Below are positions 1 through 11,143 of a DNA stretch of 64,000 nucleotides, piece by piece. Under the pieces are notes generated by a model, which did no database searches, had not been told where the DNA came from, and worked only from the letters and a program-made list of their open reading frames with translations. The stretch lies in contig OZ035961.1 in assembly GCA_964034945.1 (NCBI GenBank), positions 4,260,001-4,324,000 of the forward strand, in the 5' to 3' direction. A program made the position numbers and the translations under genes. This stretch comes from Chrysopilus asiliformis. Taxonomy: Eukaryota > Arthropoda > Insecta > Diptera > Rhagionidae. Each line of letters starts with the position of its first letter. Within the stretch, counting starts at the first letter, position 1.

Positions 1-1
1 A

Positions 2-781
2 TTAACGCCCGCTGTACTCAAACGAGTACACCGGACATATCTGTGATAATACGTTAAAATATTTTTAGTCGATTTTCAGACAAAACCAAACTGATCTCAA
101 TTTGTATTTACAAAAAGATCATTTTTGCTTTGCCTGAAAATCGACTTAAGCTACTTTAACTTATTACCACAGATTTATGTATACATTTTTTCAGAATTTT
201 CTTTTTTTTTTGTTTATTTTATAAGAATGGCTTGGTTTATGTGTTAAAAATATTCAGTGATTTTCTCATTAATTGGTTAAAGGTATTTTAAAAATTGAAA
301 TTGCCAATTCAGCAGCATCCTTACTAAAGCAGTGCGCACTTGGCCTAATATTGGATAGCGATAACATTTTAACTGAGCTAGTGTTCATACACGGAGATCT
401 ATAAAAATAATTGTTGCGGCATTGATAGGTTGACTTTCAAGGAATTTTAGTTGAAGGTGTCTTTGGCAGTTTTTTTAAAAACAATATTTTTAAATTATTA
501 AGTCCCTTTAATCCACCTTTTCATCTACTTCCAGAAATTCCAAGTGGAAAGCATATCAAGTGGAAAATAGGCACATATCTATCTGTCCCTGTACAACACC
601 TTGATTTGCGATTAATGTCAACCATGCGAATAGTGTCATATAATTTAAAATAAAAATTTTTCTTTACGATACCATTTAATTGTAACATGAATATATATAA
701 TAAATAAAATGTAATTAAAATAAAACATCAATTGTTCTTTATTGTAAACTCGCTGTGGCCATATGGCAACCCCGGCGTTAA
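2..781. mobile_element. Possible TTAA-flanked non-autonomous element
   Basis: The segment is bounded by TTAA at 2-5 and 778-781, and the inner ends read TTAACGCC on both sides when compared in opposite orientation. TTAA target duplications are the hallmark of piggyBac elements. The inverted match is only about 8-9 bp, so the assignment is weak. No transposase reading frame is present inside. The left part contains a long hairpin (separate entry). Confidence 0.3.
39..174. repeat. Inverted repeat, about 43-bp arms
   Basis: The left arm begins ATCTGTGATAATACGTTAAA and the right arm, read in reverse complement, begins ATCTGTGGTAATAAGTTAAA. Pairing continues through AGTCGATTTTCAG with scattered mismatches. 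The arms enclose a loop of about 45 bases. A separate small perfect hairpin GTACTC-AAAC-GAGTAC lies just before it at 14-29. Confidence 0.7.
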
Positions 782-849
782 TAGGTTAAGATGATATTCC
801 GCAATAATGGGACTCTAATAAGTGAAAAAGTATGGCGTGGGGGCTAATA

Positions 850-1400
850 CTTTGGTTGCTGCAAGTGTATTTTGAGCTTCCTGGGGGAAGATAGTAGATC
901 TCCTGCGGCAGGTATACTGTGAGGCTGCTACAGGCCAGCTGTACAGCTGCAGGAGGAAAGGTAAGCTTGAGGTAGGTGTAAAATTGACTTTCAGCAGGAG
1001 AAAAATAAGGCTGGTTCAGGAGACTTGACCTGCGGTAGGTCTATTTTAAAGCTGCACCAGGTCACTGGTCAACCACGGGTGGTTTTACTAGCCTGCTACA
1101 GGTGGATTGTGAGCCTCCACTAGGTAACGTAAACTTGTGGCAGGTTACCGTCAAGCTGTCCCTGGGCGACAGTTAGCCTAAAGTAGCGTTAATCGCGACA
1201 AGTTAGTCATTCGTAGGTTGACTGTCGGCCTGTGGTAGAATTACTTGACCTGCTGCAGGTGCATTGTCGAGCTACAGGCGTTTAACACTGCATTCATACA
1301 GCGCTCATAGGTGTACTATAAGCCTATGGCTCCTGTATAATGTGGTTTAATACACCTGGCAATGGTTTATTAAGCCTGTATCAGTTTTAGTTAGCCATTG
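850..1400. repeat. Degenerate tandem repeat, about 22-bp unit
   Basis: The sequence is built from diverged units of about 22 bases resembling GCCTGCTACAGGTGGATTGT, for example around 1100-1121 and 1250-1271, with units such as GCCTGTGGTAGAATTACTTG between them. Unit length drifts between about 18 and 26. The block is GC-richer than its surroundings and has no open frame. It runs into a segment at 1490-1583 matching the end of the CACTC-ended MITE family, whose standard copies also contain ACCTGCTGGTGGCTTA and ACCACAGGTCAACTC motifs of the same kind. Confidence 0.55.
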
Positions 1401-1489
1401 GTAGTTAAACTAGTTTTGTAATTCTCGCCCGACTGAGGCTTACTTACGCCTGAAACAGGCTAAAACCATGTAACTTGATCTAACTACGT

Positions 1490-1583
1490 CAAACTTAAGC
1501 AGGTTAACTCTGTCAGCCGGCTATAGGTCAGAGTTAACCTGACAAAAAGTTGACCTGCAGTACATTTATCATTTTTCTGAGTG
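1490..1583 (-). mobile_element. CACTC-family MITE end, reverse orientation
   Basis: Reading in reverse complement from 1583, the ends CACTCAGAAAAATG, AGGTCAACTTTTTGTCAGG and the inverted pair around TTAACTCTGACC match the full copies at 10870 and 59366. The middle then diverges and runs into the 22-bp degenerate repeats. TA follows the end at 1584-1585, which fits the family's 2-bp target duplication. The opposite terminus was not found. Confidence 0.65.
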
Positions 1584-1788
1584 TATGTTTTCAATTTAGT
1601 TTACTTGAAAAATTCAGCCCTTTTAAAATGGAATAAATAAAATTTAATAATCTGATTGGCATAACGTAACATAAGCCTCGTCTCGATTAGACATTAATTG
1701 AGATTTTTTTTCGTTACCTGACATGTATTCAGAAAAACCTTTAATTTAAAAAAATGTACTGAAAGGGAAAAAAAAATTTTTTTTGAAC

Positions 1789-1874
1789 GCTGTGTATCAG
1801 AAATAAAAGCGAGATAATTTTTTTTTAATTTTGTTTTTGATCCTTTTATCTCGCCTTTATTTCTGATACACAGC
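1789..1874. repeat. Foldback hairpin, 29-bp arms
   Basis: Arms at 1789-1817 and 1846-1874 are inverted copies with one mismatch; they start GCTGTGTATCAGAAATAAAA. The loop is T-rich. A sibling hairpin with the same arm motif (TGTATCA-AAATAAAAGC) occurs at 24608-24700, so this is a repeat family rather than a single palindrome. Flanking A/T runs extend the dyad weakly on both sides. Confidence 0.75.
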
Positions 1875-1876
1875 AT

Positions 1877-2250
1877 CCAAAAAATTATTTAAAAATTTCT
1901 TCGTTCTGTTTCGAATTTTAAAATTGACACATTAAATTTGTGATCAGTGAAACCACCCTCCAACCCCCTTCAAATAATAAGCTTCCGAAGAAAATTTGAC
2001 GGACAGGATATTATCATTATCCTTATAGGATTTTTACGAATTTTTCTGAAGATTGGACCAAGCGTAATCACACTTTTTTCCCCGAAAACCAAAAGTACCA
2101 AGATTTCATTAAAATCGTTGGAGCCGTTTTTGGGAAAAACCGTACATACAAACAAACACAGATACAATAAATTGCTCGTATTATATTATGTGTGAAAAAA
2201 AATAGAGATTAGTGTGAATAATTTCTAAACTAAGCAAGGGCAACCAAAAA
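1877..2250. other. Intergenic, no gene seen
   Basis: The stretch is AT-rich with overlapping short open frames on both strands at 1947-2195 that lack codon structure. It includes the phrase TTGGAGCCGTTTTTGGGAAA followed by ACATACAAACAAACACAG, which resembles the tail of an old transposon, but no termini were found. Confidence 0.4.
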
Positions 2251-2847
2251 ACATAACAAAAGCTATAATTGCCAATCTGGCAATTATTGAAAATCCGTAT
2301 GGTGATTTAAGTGAACAGCGAACAGTTGTATCAAAATTCCACTTTGAAGTCAAATTTTCCAATAAGATTTTTTAAAATTTATTCCAATCGGATATTGATG
2401 TTTGGGAGTTTTATGTAGAATCATATCCTAAATAACTTTTGTTCTTGGACTTTTTTGATAGGATGCACAGTTTTTGAGATATTCGCGAAAAACATTTTCG
2501 TTCCTATGGTCCATTTTTGCCCATTAACGAACTTAGCCTCGCATTTTACGAAAAACGGATCTGTGCAAAATTTCAAGTCTCTAGCTCAATCCGTGCGCCC
2601 GCAATCCGCGCCACAGACAGACAGACAGACAGACGGACAGACGGACAGACGGACAGACGGACAGACGGACAGACGGACAGACGGACGGACGGACGGACAG
2701 ACGGACGGACATGGAAAATTCAACTTTTTTCATCATTCTAAACACACTGGTGTAATTCATTTTTGTGTGCGATGACGGGATCTTGGCGTTACAAACGGTA
2801 AGGCAAAGTTAGTATACCCTTTGGTTTCACCATACGGGTATAAAAAT
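2251..2847 (+). mobile_element. DINE-1/mini-me-like element, copy A
   Basis: The element begins ACATAACAAAAGCTATAATT and ends with a hairpin TATACCC...GGGTATA followed by AAAAT. A near-perfect 13-bp subterminal inverted repeat (ACCCGTATGGTGA form, one mismatch on the left) brackets a CAGA/CGGA array. A small hairpin ATTGCCA-ATC-TGGCAAT lies near the left end. This order (subterminal repeats, terminal hairpins, GTCY microsatellite in the middle) is that described for Helentron-derived DINE-1/mini-me elements of flies. The family call is an inference from architecture. No protein is encoded. Confidence 0.75.
2613..2710. repeat. CAGA/CGGA tetranucleotide array
   Basis: This is the microsatellite core of copy A, alternating CAGA and CGGA units over about 98 bp. 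It is the longest of the four copies in the window. On the other strand it reads GTCY, the motif typical of mini-me elements. Confidence 0.9.
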
Positions 2848-5006
2848 CTGACAAATCTAACTTGTTTCCAATTGAGGCTCTTCCCGAAGTCAAAATTACA
2901 GTTGATTGGTCGCGTGGTTTTCCAATTAATACTCTCCAAAACGTTTTTTCGTTACAGCAAGACAATTTTACGGCAAGAAAATGCATAAAAATTTTTTTTT
3001 TCTATATAAAGAGAATGTGTAGGGAAATTAATATCGCTTTCTTAACACATCGAACACTTCCATAACTGCCAAATATATATAAAAATTTCCCTATGCAGAT
3101 TACACCGCTACGGAAATTCCCTTTAGTCTCCACTATATTTAATTTAAATTTGAAGCTGTCATGGTTGAGATTACAATCAGGCATCACGGTGCAATTTTTC
3201 ACATTTGTAGTGTTACATGGAAGAAAGGTTCACCATTACTGGTAAATGTGATTGCATATAAATCCACATTGTGGGTGGTGGCTTATTTAAATAGCCTTAA
3301 GCTAAAACACATAAAATAGCATCTCACATCGCGAATATGCAAACAATTTATGTTTTATGTAATGTTTTGAAATTCAGTTACGGGCACTGACATCGAATGT
3401 TGTTGGCATGCGATGAGGTTCAAACCATTTCCAGAAACAGTGGCAATAGTGGCAACACCAGTGGCAACACTATAAAGAGGGCATTGCAGCAGTGTATATT
3501 GGAACTGGAGCATAGATAAAACATTAATGCTCTTGTTTATGCAGAATGTTTGAGCATCTCATGCGAAAAATGCATAAATAATTGATGTTAACGATGGCCA
3601 CCGAAAAGCTAAAGGGAAACACTGACTACAACAAACACACACACACTTTCATAGTCATCGATTAAGGTCCTTTATTAAGTTTGCATACAGTTGTGCGGTT
3701 ACTATGAAATAATCCGCGGCCAGGAAAGGACATTTGCCTCGGAAATTGTTCATTGCTTTTTACACTCAGCTTAGTAAATTTCCTACAAAATTCCTTGAAT
3801 TGGTTTTTAGCATCATCAAAAATGGCTTGGAATTACGTATTCAACGGAATTATGAATTAAATGGAATTATGTATTCAATTGCGTCGAAATAAGTAATTTT
3901 TTCACGTAAATTTTTCGTGAGCAATTAAAAAAACACATTTTTTGCGGCAAGCTCAATCCTAAAAAGGTTAGAATTGTGGGCTCTGACATCTTTATCACTT
4001 GTCATAACCCTGAAATAAGTCGCCCGATTGTACCAGTATTTTGTATTCCGTTTTCCAACAAAAGGAATTCAGAGAAAAAACATTTTTTTTTCTGGAAACT
4101 TGTAGTAAATATTTTCATGAAAAATCCACTCAAACTTACATCTCTTAAAACTTGAAAACTTTCTTTGCATGTTTCATGGTGATTTCCGTGTTTTTATTTC
4201 TCAATTTTCTGATAAAACACAAAACCGAAAAAAATCCCTTGTGGCCATTTCTTCAATGTCAGATGGTGTTGTTATCATTCCACAAAAATCAATTCGGGCA
4301 TTTATTTGAAAACATCGAATATTTTGTGAAAAAAAAGTCAAAACTTCAATGCGAGCAAAGTCGAGTCGTCGAGCGACAGTTTTTTAAGGTTTTTGCATGT
4401 TTTACGGTACGAGATTGATCTAGACATCAATCAGTGTTGACACTTGTAAGAAATTTACAAAACATCCGGCCACAAAAGCGCTCCCAGTATTTTCCCACTT
4501 TTCCACTATCCTGATGTCCCGTTCACCAAAATCTCTTGCGGCTGATACATTGCGACTGTCTTTGACATGGAATATGTCAATATGTCAATCAATCGCCTCA
4601 TTTGTAATGCTCTCGAGTATCATAGAAAATTTTTTTTTCCTTTTTACCGGCGTTGTATGATGTCCTGGAAACAAAAGTCCTTACTGTTGTTTTACTTTAG
4701 AAAATTGGACAAGTTGGCCTTATAACGAAGTCTGCATGGAAAATGATGGAAATATCAGAAGCAGAAATTTTATTATGCGATAGGAATTCTAATTAATAGT
4801 GCGGACAGGAAGCATACCATACCCTTTTTTATGTGGAGGTTACAGAAACAAAAAAATCAGAATGAACAATGATCTGAAAAACTTAAATTGTTTGTGAAAG
4901 AAACCAACATCTGACTCAACCGTTGCCGGGTCAAAGTATTTTGTGTAAAGCGCATAGAAAAATTCCGGAAATCACTTTCTTTCTCGAAAACAGCATTATC
5001 TTTACA
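2848..5006. other. Intergenic, no gene seen
   Basis: No frame on either strand shows sustained codon structure. The stretch is AT-rich with many short A and T runs and a short CA run near 3637-3646. Short overlapping frames at 2757-3202 and 4152-4418 are interrupted, biased by A/T runs and have no recognisable motifs. No terminal repeats were noticed. Confidence 0.5.
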
Positions 5007-5512
5007 TAGGGTGACCATAATCATTAGAATAAATTTGAAGTTTGTGTATGTAGGAACAGCCTTGCTACCGACGCATCCCATTTGCGCCGCAGGTAAAACT
5101 TTTAGAAACAAGACATCCCACTTCTGAATATTTTTTTTTAATGAAATACGCAACAGGCAAACTTTTTTAGGGAAAGGCGCTAGAAACAATGATTTCTGAG
5201 GAAACAAAACTGCAAGCGAAAATTTTTGGGGTCAAGGCAATTTTTGGGATCGAGACAAATTCCAAATAATTCTTCGCAGTGTGTGAATGATGACAACAGG
5301 TCTAACCTTAATAAGTTGCCGGTGAACTCAATAAAAACACAAGTAATTGCCATCTACAAAAAGGCTATTAGTAATTCCTTACCACCTGTCACAACACAGT
5401 GATTTCTAAAAAAAATACAATACTGAATTGAATAATTCCGGGACGCTGGAACCACGTGTCTAAGCTCGGGACACTTTCGGTCATTTCGGAACGCAGTCGT
5501 ATGGTCGCCCTA
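5007..5512. mobile_element. GGTGACCATA-ended element, 506 bp
   Basis: The ends are TAGGGTGACCATA at the left and, in reverse complement, TAGGGCGACCATA at the right, a 13-bp terminal inverted repeat with one mismatch. The right part contains CCGGGAC and TCGGGACA motifs shared with related segments at 6713, 24780 and 26620. No target duplication is visible for this copy. No transposase frame is present. Confidence 0.6.
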
Positions 5513-6712
5513 GCTATCACTACTATGTCTTAACGAAATTTTTAAACGAAATACATAAAAAGTCCTTTTTTACGTTTAAATAATGACAAAAATATGTTTA
5601 ACTTAAAAAGGTTAATACGATGAAAGTTTGTCGAAATTAGTCGTTTATTATTTCTAAAAAAAAATGTTCCCCCAGCGTATATATTCATAATGTTTATTAT
5701 TAGTTTGGCAGATATTTAAAATGTAGGGCGGCCGTGTCGGTGAATACACAGTAGGTATTCAACCTGACGACATACAAAATACAAATTGAAGGCCATTAAT
5801 AATTCACCAGCCAAAGTCTGTATAACTATTCGACTCACATCGCCTGGCAATAAAGTAAACTGAGGCGAAATTAATGAGTGAAATTAATTTTACTTTAAAC
5901 GCAAATGGCGTAATGAAGACACACATTACCAGACTAGGGTTGCCATTATGAGGTATTTAAAATTCGTGTTTGTTACTACTATGTATATGCGAGTATTATG
6001 CATATTTACCCTACAATCTACCTGTACGCAAAAGATTTCCTAACCCCACCCGATATATACCATAAATGAGCATTCATATTGTATTGTTAAAGATGGAATT
6101 CACCCATATAATACGGTTACTATCCCCAACATTTAGCCACCTACACATTCATCTGGTGGCTGGCTGGATGGAACCCCTCGTTTTTGCATTCCCCAAAAAC
6201 CTGGCTCTGCCGGTGAAAAACCAGTCAGTAATGCGAAGGAGCCGAGCCATTTAAGTGTAACACATTCATCGCCGAATACTTGGAGGTGTTTTTCGGTTGA
6301 CGGCAATGGTATGCGGCAATATAAATTTGTGAGGTTTGCCGTACTTTATAATGTAAGGCAACCGACTTCGTTGCCTTGACTCACTTCTATAGGTTCCAAC
6401 CAATAAACCTTAGTTAGAACCCCACAGTTTAACAGCAAATGAGGGTGTATTTTCGCTTTTTGAACCCCAAAATGGCTCAACTTTGGACTAACTGAACTCA
6501 ACCGACATTACTTCAATTTTCTGAGAGGCATTTCGTTAAATTATTTCAATAATAAGTTACATCGAATGGCAGGTTAATGCATTTGAATTTTACTTATTGG
6601 ATAATTATACAGGCGTATAGTAAAATTTACGAAGCCAATTCATACGATTCATATATTTTAGTTGATAATTTTACCCGGAATAGGATTATTGCAGGTGTGA
6701 TGGTAGTAAGGT
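5513..6712. other. Intergenic, no gene seen
   Basis: Apart from two moderately GC-rich pockets around 5725-5745 and 6130-6250, nothing here stands out. The short frame 6066-6254 has no recognisable motif and no splice context. Confidence 0.4.
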
Positions 6713-6800
6713 GACCATGCACGAGACAGACCCGGATTTAGGCATGTTTTCCCCGCGTCCCGGAAAGGAAACTTTTGTTACGGATTTTTCTGTTTCCCGG
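6713..6800. mobile_element. Fragment of GGTGACCATA-ended family
   Basis: The segment starts AAGGTGACCATG and continues through ACCCGGATTTA and GTCCCGGAAA. In order and spacing this matches the reverse complement of the right end of the element at 26620-26988. Only one end is preserved. Confidence 0.5.
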
Positions 6801-9064
6801 CGCTCGTGACAGCAGTGGCAAATTCCACTGACTTAATATTCGAAAGTTCGAAAAGTACCGTTAACTATAACGGGTTTCTCCCACACAATTTTTTTTAAAA
6901 CAGTTTCTTGAAAATTTTTCGAAATTGTGGGCTGTTGAGAAAACACCATTTAAATTTCCAAATTTAAAGGAAATAAAATCTACATTTTTTGCTTTAACGA
7001 CTTTTACGTATCTCTATAACAGTTCTTGAGATATCTGAAAAAATATGATTTTCACATATGTATAGGTCCCGAAACCTTAGCTATTTTCTATCCTTTAAAA
7101 AAATCATATAAATTTTTCCCTAGTGTCAATTATTCAAGCTACGAAACTATTATTCGAATAAAATAGTTAAAATATATTTAATAATCCATCGGGATCATTT
7201 AATAACAATAATCAAGGATGTCTACTAAACGATTCGGTTTGAAGATGTAACACGCCCTTCACATCAAACAACAAAAATAAAACTGGGGAGATCCTCAAGT
7301 TGAAAATGCAATCATTCTGGTACAATAAACTTTTTCATTTGGTCCCTAATCTTTTGTGCTATAGTGGAGTACAAGTTCCAAGGATAAAATAGAGACTCAT
7401 CCACCCAAACCTTAAGCTGCGATAAAAAGAAAGTAAAAGATTTTCGATTGACCGGAATGCGAGGCGTGAGCCCTGGACAAGGGATGATGGAAGGATAATT
7501 GCGTTTGGCTAACATCGATATACGAACGAGGTAAAACTACAGAAAACTTTCACCAACACATCATTAATTTCCTCTTCGTTAATAACCAACCCCCAAGTTA
7601 GTTCTATGACCATTCATCTATCTATCCGTCTATTCAACCAAGCTACCACCAATCTTATATTACACGCCCACCATCCTAACTTTTGCTTGTCAGGAAGAAA
7701 TAACAAGAAAAGTTTACTTTGATTCCTATTTAATATCTTTTCTCCCCGTTCGATCTTATAGGTCCCATTCCCGCAGCCGCCCACCCGCGGACAATCTCAA
7801 TCACGAGTAGGGCAAAAAAACAGCACGAAAACCGTTAAGAAAGTTAAGAACTTTCTTTTGGGCTATACGGCGAAGGAAGAGCCTTTTTTCTAGGATTTTT
7901 CCTTTGTTTTTATTCTTTGAGAGGAAAACTCGTCTCAGGCGCTGGATTGCCAGTTCCGGGTTCCGATCTGGGTTCCGATCCCCATTGCCGATGCTTCGAT
8001 TCCCAACGTCACGTTTCTCTATCCCAGAGTGGACGTGTCAAATCATCGGTTTAATTAGTTTTCAATTTTCATTTGCAGTGCAGATGATGATGATAATGAC
8101 GATGATGCCGGCCGATGAGTGTGGCGTGGCGGGCGGACTTCAAGGAGTTGTAAGAACAGGCAGGAGAACAGTTTTGATATTGCGGGTGATTTTCAAAGGA
8201 CTTGGGGATTGTTTTTTTAAGTATGGACATTTCAACATATTTTCAAGTGGTGGACGTCGTGTCGGTCGTCTTCCCATCCGAATGGAAAAACTCCATTTCA
8301 ATTTTAATTTAAAGTTTCTTTTATTTTCGAGTGAAGCAGAAAGACAATGAATGGTAAAATTTATGATTGCTTGCCAGTTATGACATCAAGACGTTTTTCT
8401 TCTAATTTTTAATTTGGATAGTAAGAAGTTGTCCATAAAATACATCGGAATATTTTTATTTTTGAAAAGCAATAGAGATGAGTGTTTTTTTTCTTTTCTT
8501 CTCGCGTTCCTATTTGCACCTTCTAACAAAATCATTGATTCATTGAATAAATTCCAATTAATTATGCACAACTTTTTTAACATTACGATTAAGCGAGAAC
8601 TCCAATTGGGCAGAGGCAGCAGGAGAGGCAGAAGCAGAACTTTAGAACACATCTTATGTGATGAGCTCCAATAAAGCAGCAGCAGAGGCAGCGGTAGAAG
8701 CAGAAACACATTTTAGCTCTAATCTCTAAATTTCTGCTTTCAATTTAACCTCACAAATCGTTATGGATATTTTTCGCATATATGGACGGAAGTAAATATT
8801 TGTAATACCTGAAATGGAGGAGAAATTAATTGAATACTTAAAAAACAACAAAATATTATACCACAAATCATGCCGCGGATATAAAAACGTACAACGTTTT
8901 GACAGGTTTCTGCTATTTTCGTCAGAATTCAAATTTCATTGTGGGACAGAAAGCAGATTCTGCTTCTGCCACTGCTACTGTTTCTGCCTCTGCTGCTGCC
9001 TCTGCTCAATTGGAGTTCTCCCTTAAAGTGTGCTCTAAATCTGCGATTCGAATTCGTCATTAAA
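6801..9064. other. Mostly intergenic; one exon candidate
   Basis: The only exon-like segment I would keep is at 7312-7415 on the minus strand (own entry). The region 7740-8350 is less AT-rich and has a 148-codon open frame starting at 7904, but its composition includes a Met/Ile run from a GAT repeat and no family features. At 8600-8705 and 8940-9015 GCAGAGGCAGCAG-type and CTGCCTCTGCTG-type runs face each other as an imperfect inverted repeat about 300 bp apart. Confidence 0.4.
7312..7415 (-). CDS. Candidate terminal exon, unknown protein
   Basis: On the minus strand a strong 3' splice site (a long pyrimidine run ending in TCGCAG) is followed by an open phase-0 stretch of 34 codons ending in TGA. 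The predicted peptide begins LKVWVDESLFYPWNLYSTIA and ends with a basic stretch followed by FIVPE. Codon choice looks coding-like compared with the surrounding sequence. The same frame stays open upstream through the would-be intron as far as an ATG at 7515, so an unspliced 67-codon reading is the alternative. I do not recognise the family, and no partner exons or AATAAA signal were found nearby. Low confidence. Confidence 0.25.
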
Positions 9065-9072
9065 CTTTAGGT

Positions 9073-9343
9073 CAGAGGCCATCAAAGTAACTGTCGGTAC
9101 CTTCACAATCAAAATTTATAACCACTACAAATAAAAATACAGTTCAATGAAACACAACCTTCCACGGCAATGGCTTGACACGAACTGATTTAAAATGAAA
9201 TGCGTCATGCTAATAATGCCCCGATTCCAACTCAAAGCACGATTCGTTTTATTCAGCACACAATAAAAGGTCGATTATAGTGGCTACGCTGTTAAAGCCA
9301 ATCTGTGTGATGAGCCAGCCGAGCCACTAGCTGATGATGCCTG
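9073..9343. mobile_element. hAT-type MITE, copy 1 (271 bp)
   Basis: A perfect 8-bp target duplication CTTTAGGT lies at 9065-9072 and 9344-9351. The termini are CAGAGGCCATCA and, inverted, CAGGCATCATCA. The 8-bp duplication with CAG-starting ends is the signature of the hAT superfamily. The body is nearly identical to copy 2 at 38201-38503 but lacks about 33 bp of it in the middle. There is no transposase, so it must have been moved in trans. Confidence 0.9.
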
Positions 9344-9391
9344 CTTTAGGTACTCAAAAAATCTACAATTGTCAAAAATTTCAAAAATCGA

Positions 9392-9480
9392 GACTTTCTT
9401 TTGACTTTCTTTTGACTTTCTTTTGACTTTCTTTTGACTTTCTTTTGACTTTCTTTTGACTTTCTTTAGACTTTCTTTTG
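9392..9480. repeat. 11-bp minisatellite, about eight units
   Basis: Units of GACTTTCTTTT are repeated head to tail about eight times, with one variant unit (GACTTTCTTTA) near the end. The array starts about 40 bp downstream of the hAT-type MITE. There are no spacers between units. Confidence 0.9.
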
Positions 9481-10600
9481 ATTTATTCTTAGATTAAATT
9501 GAAAAAAATTAACCTATCGCTTATTGTGATTTTTTTCACCACCATTAAAATTTTGTATGCACATTTTTCGTCCTTTTCCCTATGGCTTTTTATACTCTAT
9601 ATTAGATTATATTTTTAGTCTATACAGGATACAGTCTTGGTAATCTTATCAAATGAATTTTCTTTATTTTCGGAAAATGAATTTGCCAATGACGTTAATA
9701 CTAACACGTTCCCATTCATATCAAAAGCAAACGTTGGCGTTGATTAACGGCTTTCATCCAAAATAAATTAAAACTCGAACACGTATTTCTTAGAAAAGCA
9801 CTTAATGTTGACTGAACAAAGGTCACGAGATTATTTCCACTTTATACCAAAGAATATTTATTTTCGTACGACATTAATAGTCCTCCATACACAACAATTG
9901 AAGGATATTTGAGCTTCTAAACAACAAAAATGTTTGAATTCTGGTGTCCGATATTGTTGAGAAATTCATTTGACAACTGAAGGGAAAATTTTCAGTTTCA
10001 TATGTAATTTTCATCATTTATTCGAAGTGTATGTCTGTAGCGGATCCATCCAATAAATAGTAAAGAACTGAGTACAGTGGAATAAGCTGAAACAATTTTT
10101 TTTATAAATGCAGAGGGACATTTTCTTCTACAATGTCATCTCTCATCCATTCAGTTTGTGGAAAATGACGGGCAGTGTGAGGCAACATAAGCTGTAAACC
10201 TCTTATCCTGTGACAGCAGCGACAGGATCCCGAAACAAAAAAGAAAACACTTTTTTTTAGTGCTAAGTTGCAAATCCGAAAAATATTATTCCTCGGTTAA
10301 TAAAAAATTCCAACCATGTGCCCTAAACAAGATTCTGTCGGGAATACTTTAGACTATAGTAGTTTCGCCTTTGCATTACTTATTTGCCAAAAGATCTCTA
10401 GACAACGAAAATCTTGTATGATTTCAAGATTTTGTCCTAGAATCCCGGGCGACTATAATAAAGTAAAATCAAAGTGTAACATTTTCTGATTCACCGTCAA
10501 ATTTAGATGAACTAAAGTGAATGAAGCCGCTTTCGCCAGTTCATCCATTTTTCTTGTTTGTTATGTTGACATTCTATACGTTAAAATTATGTATAATCTA
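9481..10600. other. Intergenic, no gene seen
   Basis: AT-rich sequence without sustained open frames or repeats with recognisable ends. A 26-bp unit TATACGTTAAAATTATGTAT... at about 10575-10598 is the left half of a tandem pair that frames the two MITEs that follow. Confidence 0.4.
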
Positions 10601-10852
10601 CACTCAGAAAAATGTCCAGGTCAACTTTTTGTCAGGTTAACTCTGACCTTACAGAGGTGTCTGTAAGCCAGCTAGCGATCAGAGTTAACCTATCTAAGGT
10701 CAACTCGTGCAGCTCCCAATGCCCTACTTCACCTGCTGGTGGCTTAATTTCAGAATTTCTCCGACCACAGGTCAACTCAGTTTTACTTGCCCACATGCAG
10801 GCGAACGCGCGCCTGCCCGAGGCCAATTACGCCGTATGTAGGTCGTCGAGTG
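10601..10852 (+). mobile_element. CACTC-family MITE, copy a (right end deleted)
   Basis: The left end CACTCAGAAAAATG is intact and preceded by TA. At the right the sequence GAGTTAGCCTCCATTTTTCT of full copies is missing: the copy runs from GTCGAG directly into TGTAT. This is what a 20-bp deletion between two GAG repeats would leave, and TA still follows at 10853-10854. The internal 15-bp inverted pair AGGTTAACTCTGACC survives with one change. Otherwise it is almost identical to copy b. Confidence 0.9.
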
Positions 10853-10869
10853 TATATACGTTAAAATTA

Positions 10870-11141
10870 CACTCAGAAAAATGTTCAGGTCAACTTTTTG
10901 TCAGGTTAACTCTGACCTTACAGAGGTGTCTGTAAGCCAGCTAGCGGTCAGAGTTAACCTATCTAAGGTCAACTCGTGCAGCTCCCAATGCCCTACTTCA
11001 CCTGCTGGTGGCTTAATTTCAGAATTTCTCCGACCACAGGTCAACTCAGTTTTACTTGCCCACATGCAGGCGAACGCGCGCCTGCCCGAGGCCAATTACG
11101 CCGTATGTAGGTCGTCGAGTTAGCCTCCATTTTTCTGAGTG
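10870..11141 (+). mobile_element. CACTC-family MITE, copy b (272 bp)
   Basis: The terminal inverted repeat CACTCAGAAAAATG / CATTTTTCTGAGTG is perfect, and TA flanks both sides (10868-10869, 11142-11143). Inside is a perfect 15-bp inverted repeat AGGTTAACTCTGACC / GGTCAGAGTTAACCT enclosing a smaller TTACAG...CTGTAA hairpin, so the left third can fold as a cruciform. I count only two differences from the copy at 59366, which suggests recent mobility. Open frames across it on both strands repeat in every copy because the copies are near-identical; I do not regard them as genes. Confidence 0.92.
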
Positions 11142-11143
11142 TA

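Noticed and set aside
2455..2775. Frames rich in DRQTDGQTD (also 25803 and 40441)
   Set aside because: Translation of the CAGA/CGGA microsatellite of the DINE-1-like element.
8079..8149. Exon-like block between TTTCATTTGCAG and GTAAGAAC
   Set aside because: The splice signals look fair, but the peptide is a Met run from a GAT repeat followed by about 14 residues, and the aspartate frame has a stop.
9392..9480. Regular repeats that might suggest a CRISPR array
   Set aside because: The 11-bp units are directly adjacent with no spacers, and the genome is eukaryotic.
10612..11123. Open frames of 64-107 codons on both strands, repeated at 29780, 32442 and 59377
   Set aside because: They recur only because the MITE copies are near-identical. 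Frames exist on both strands, changes do not favour silent sites, and copies a and d break them.
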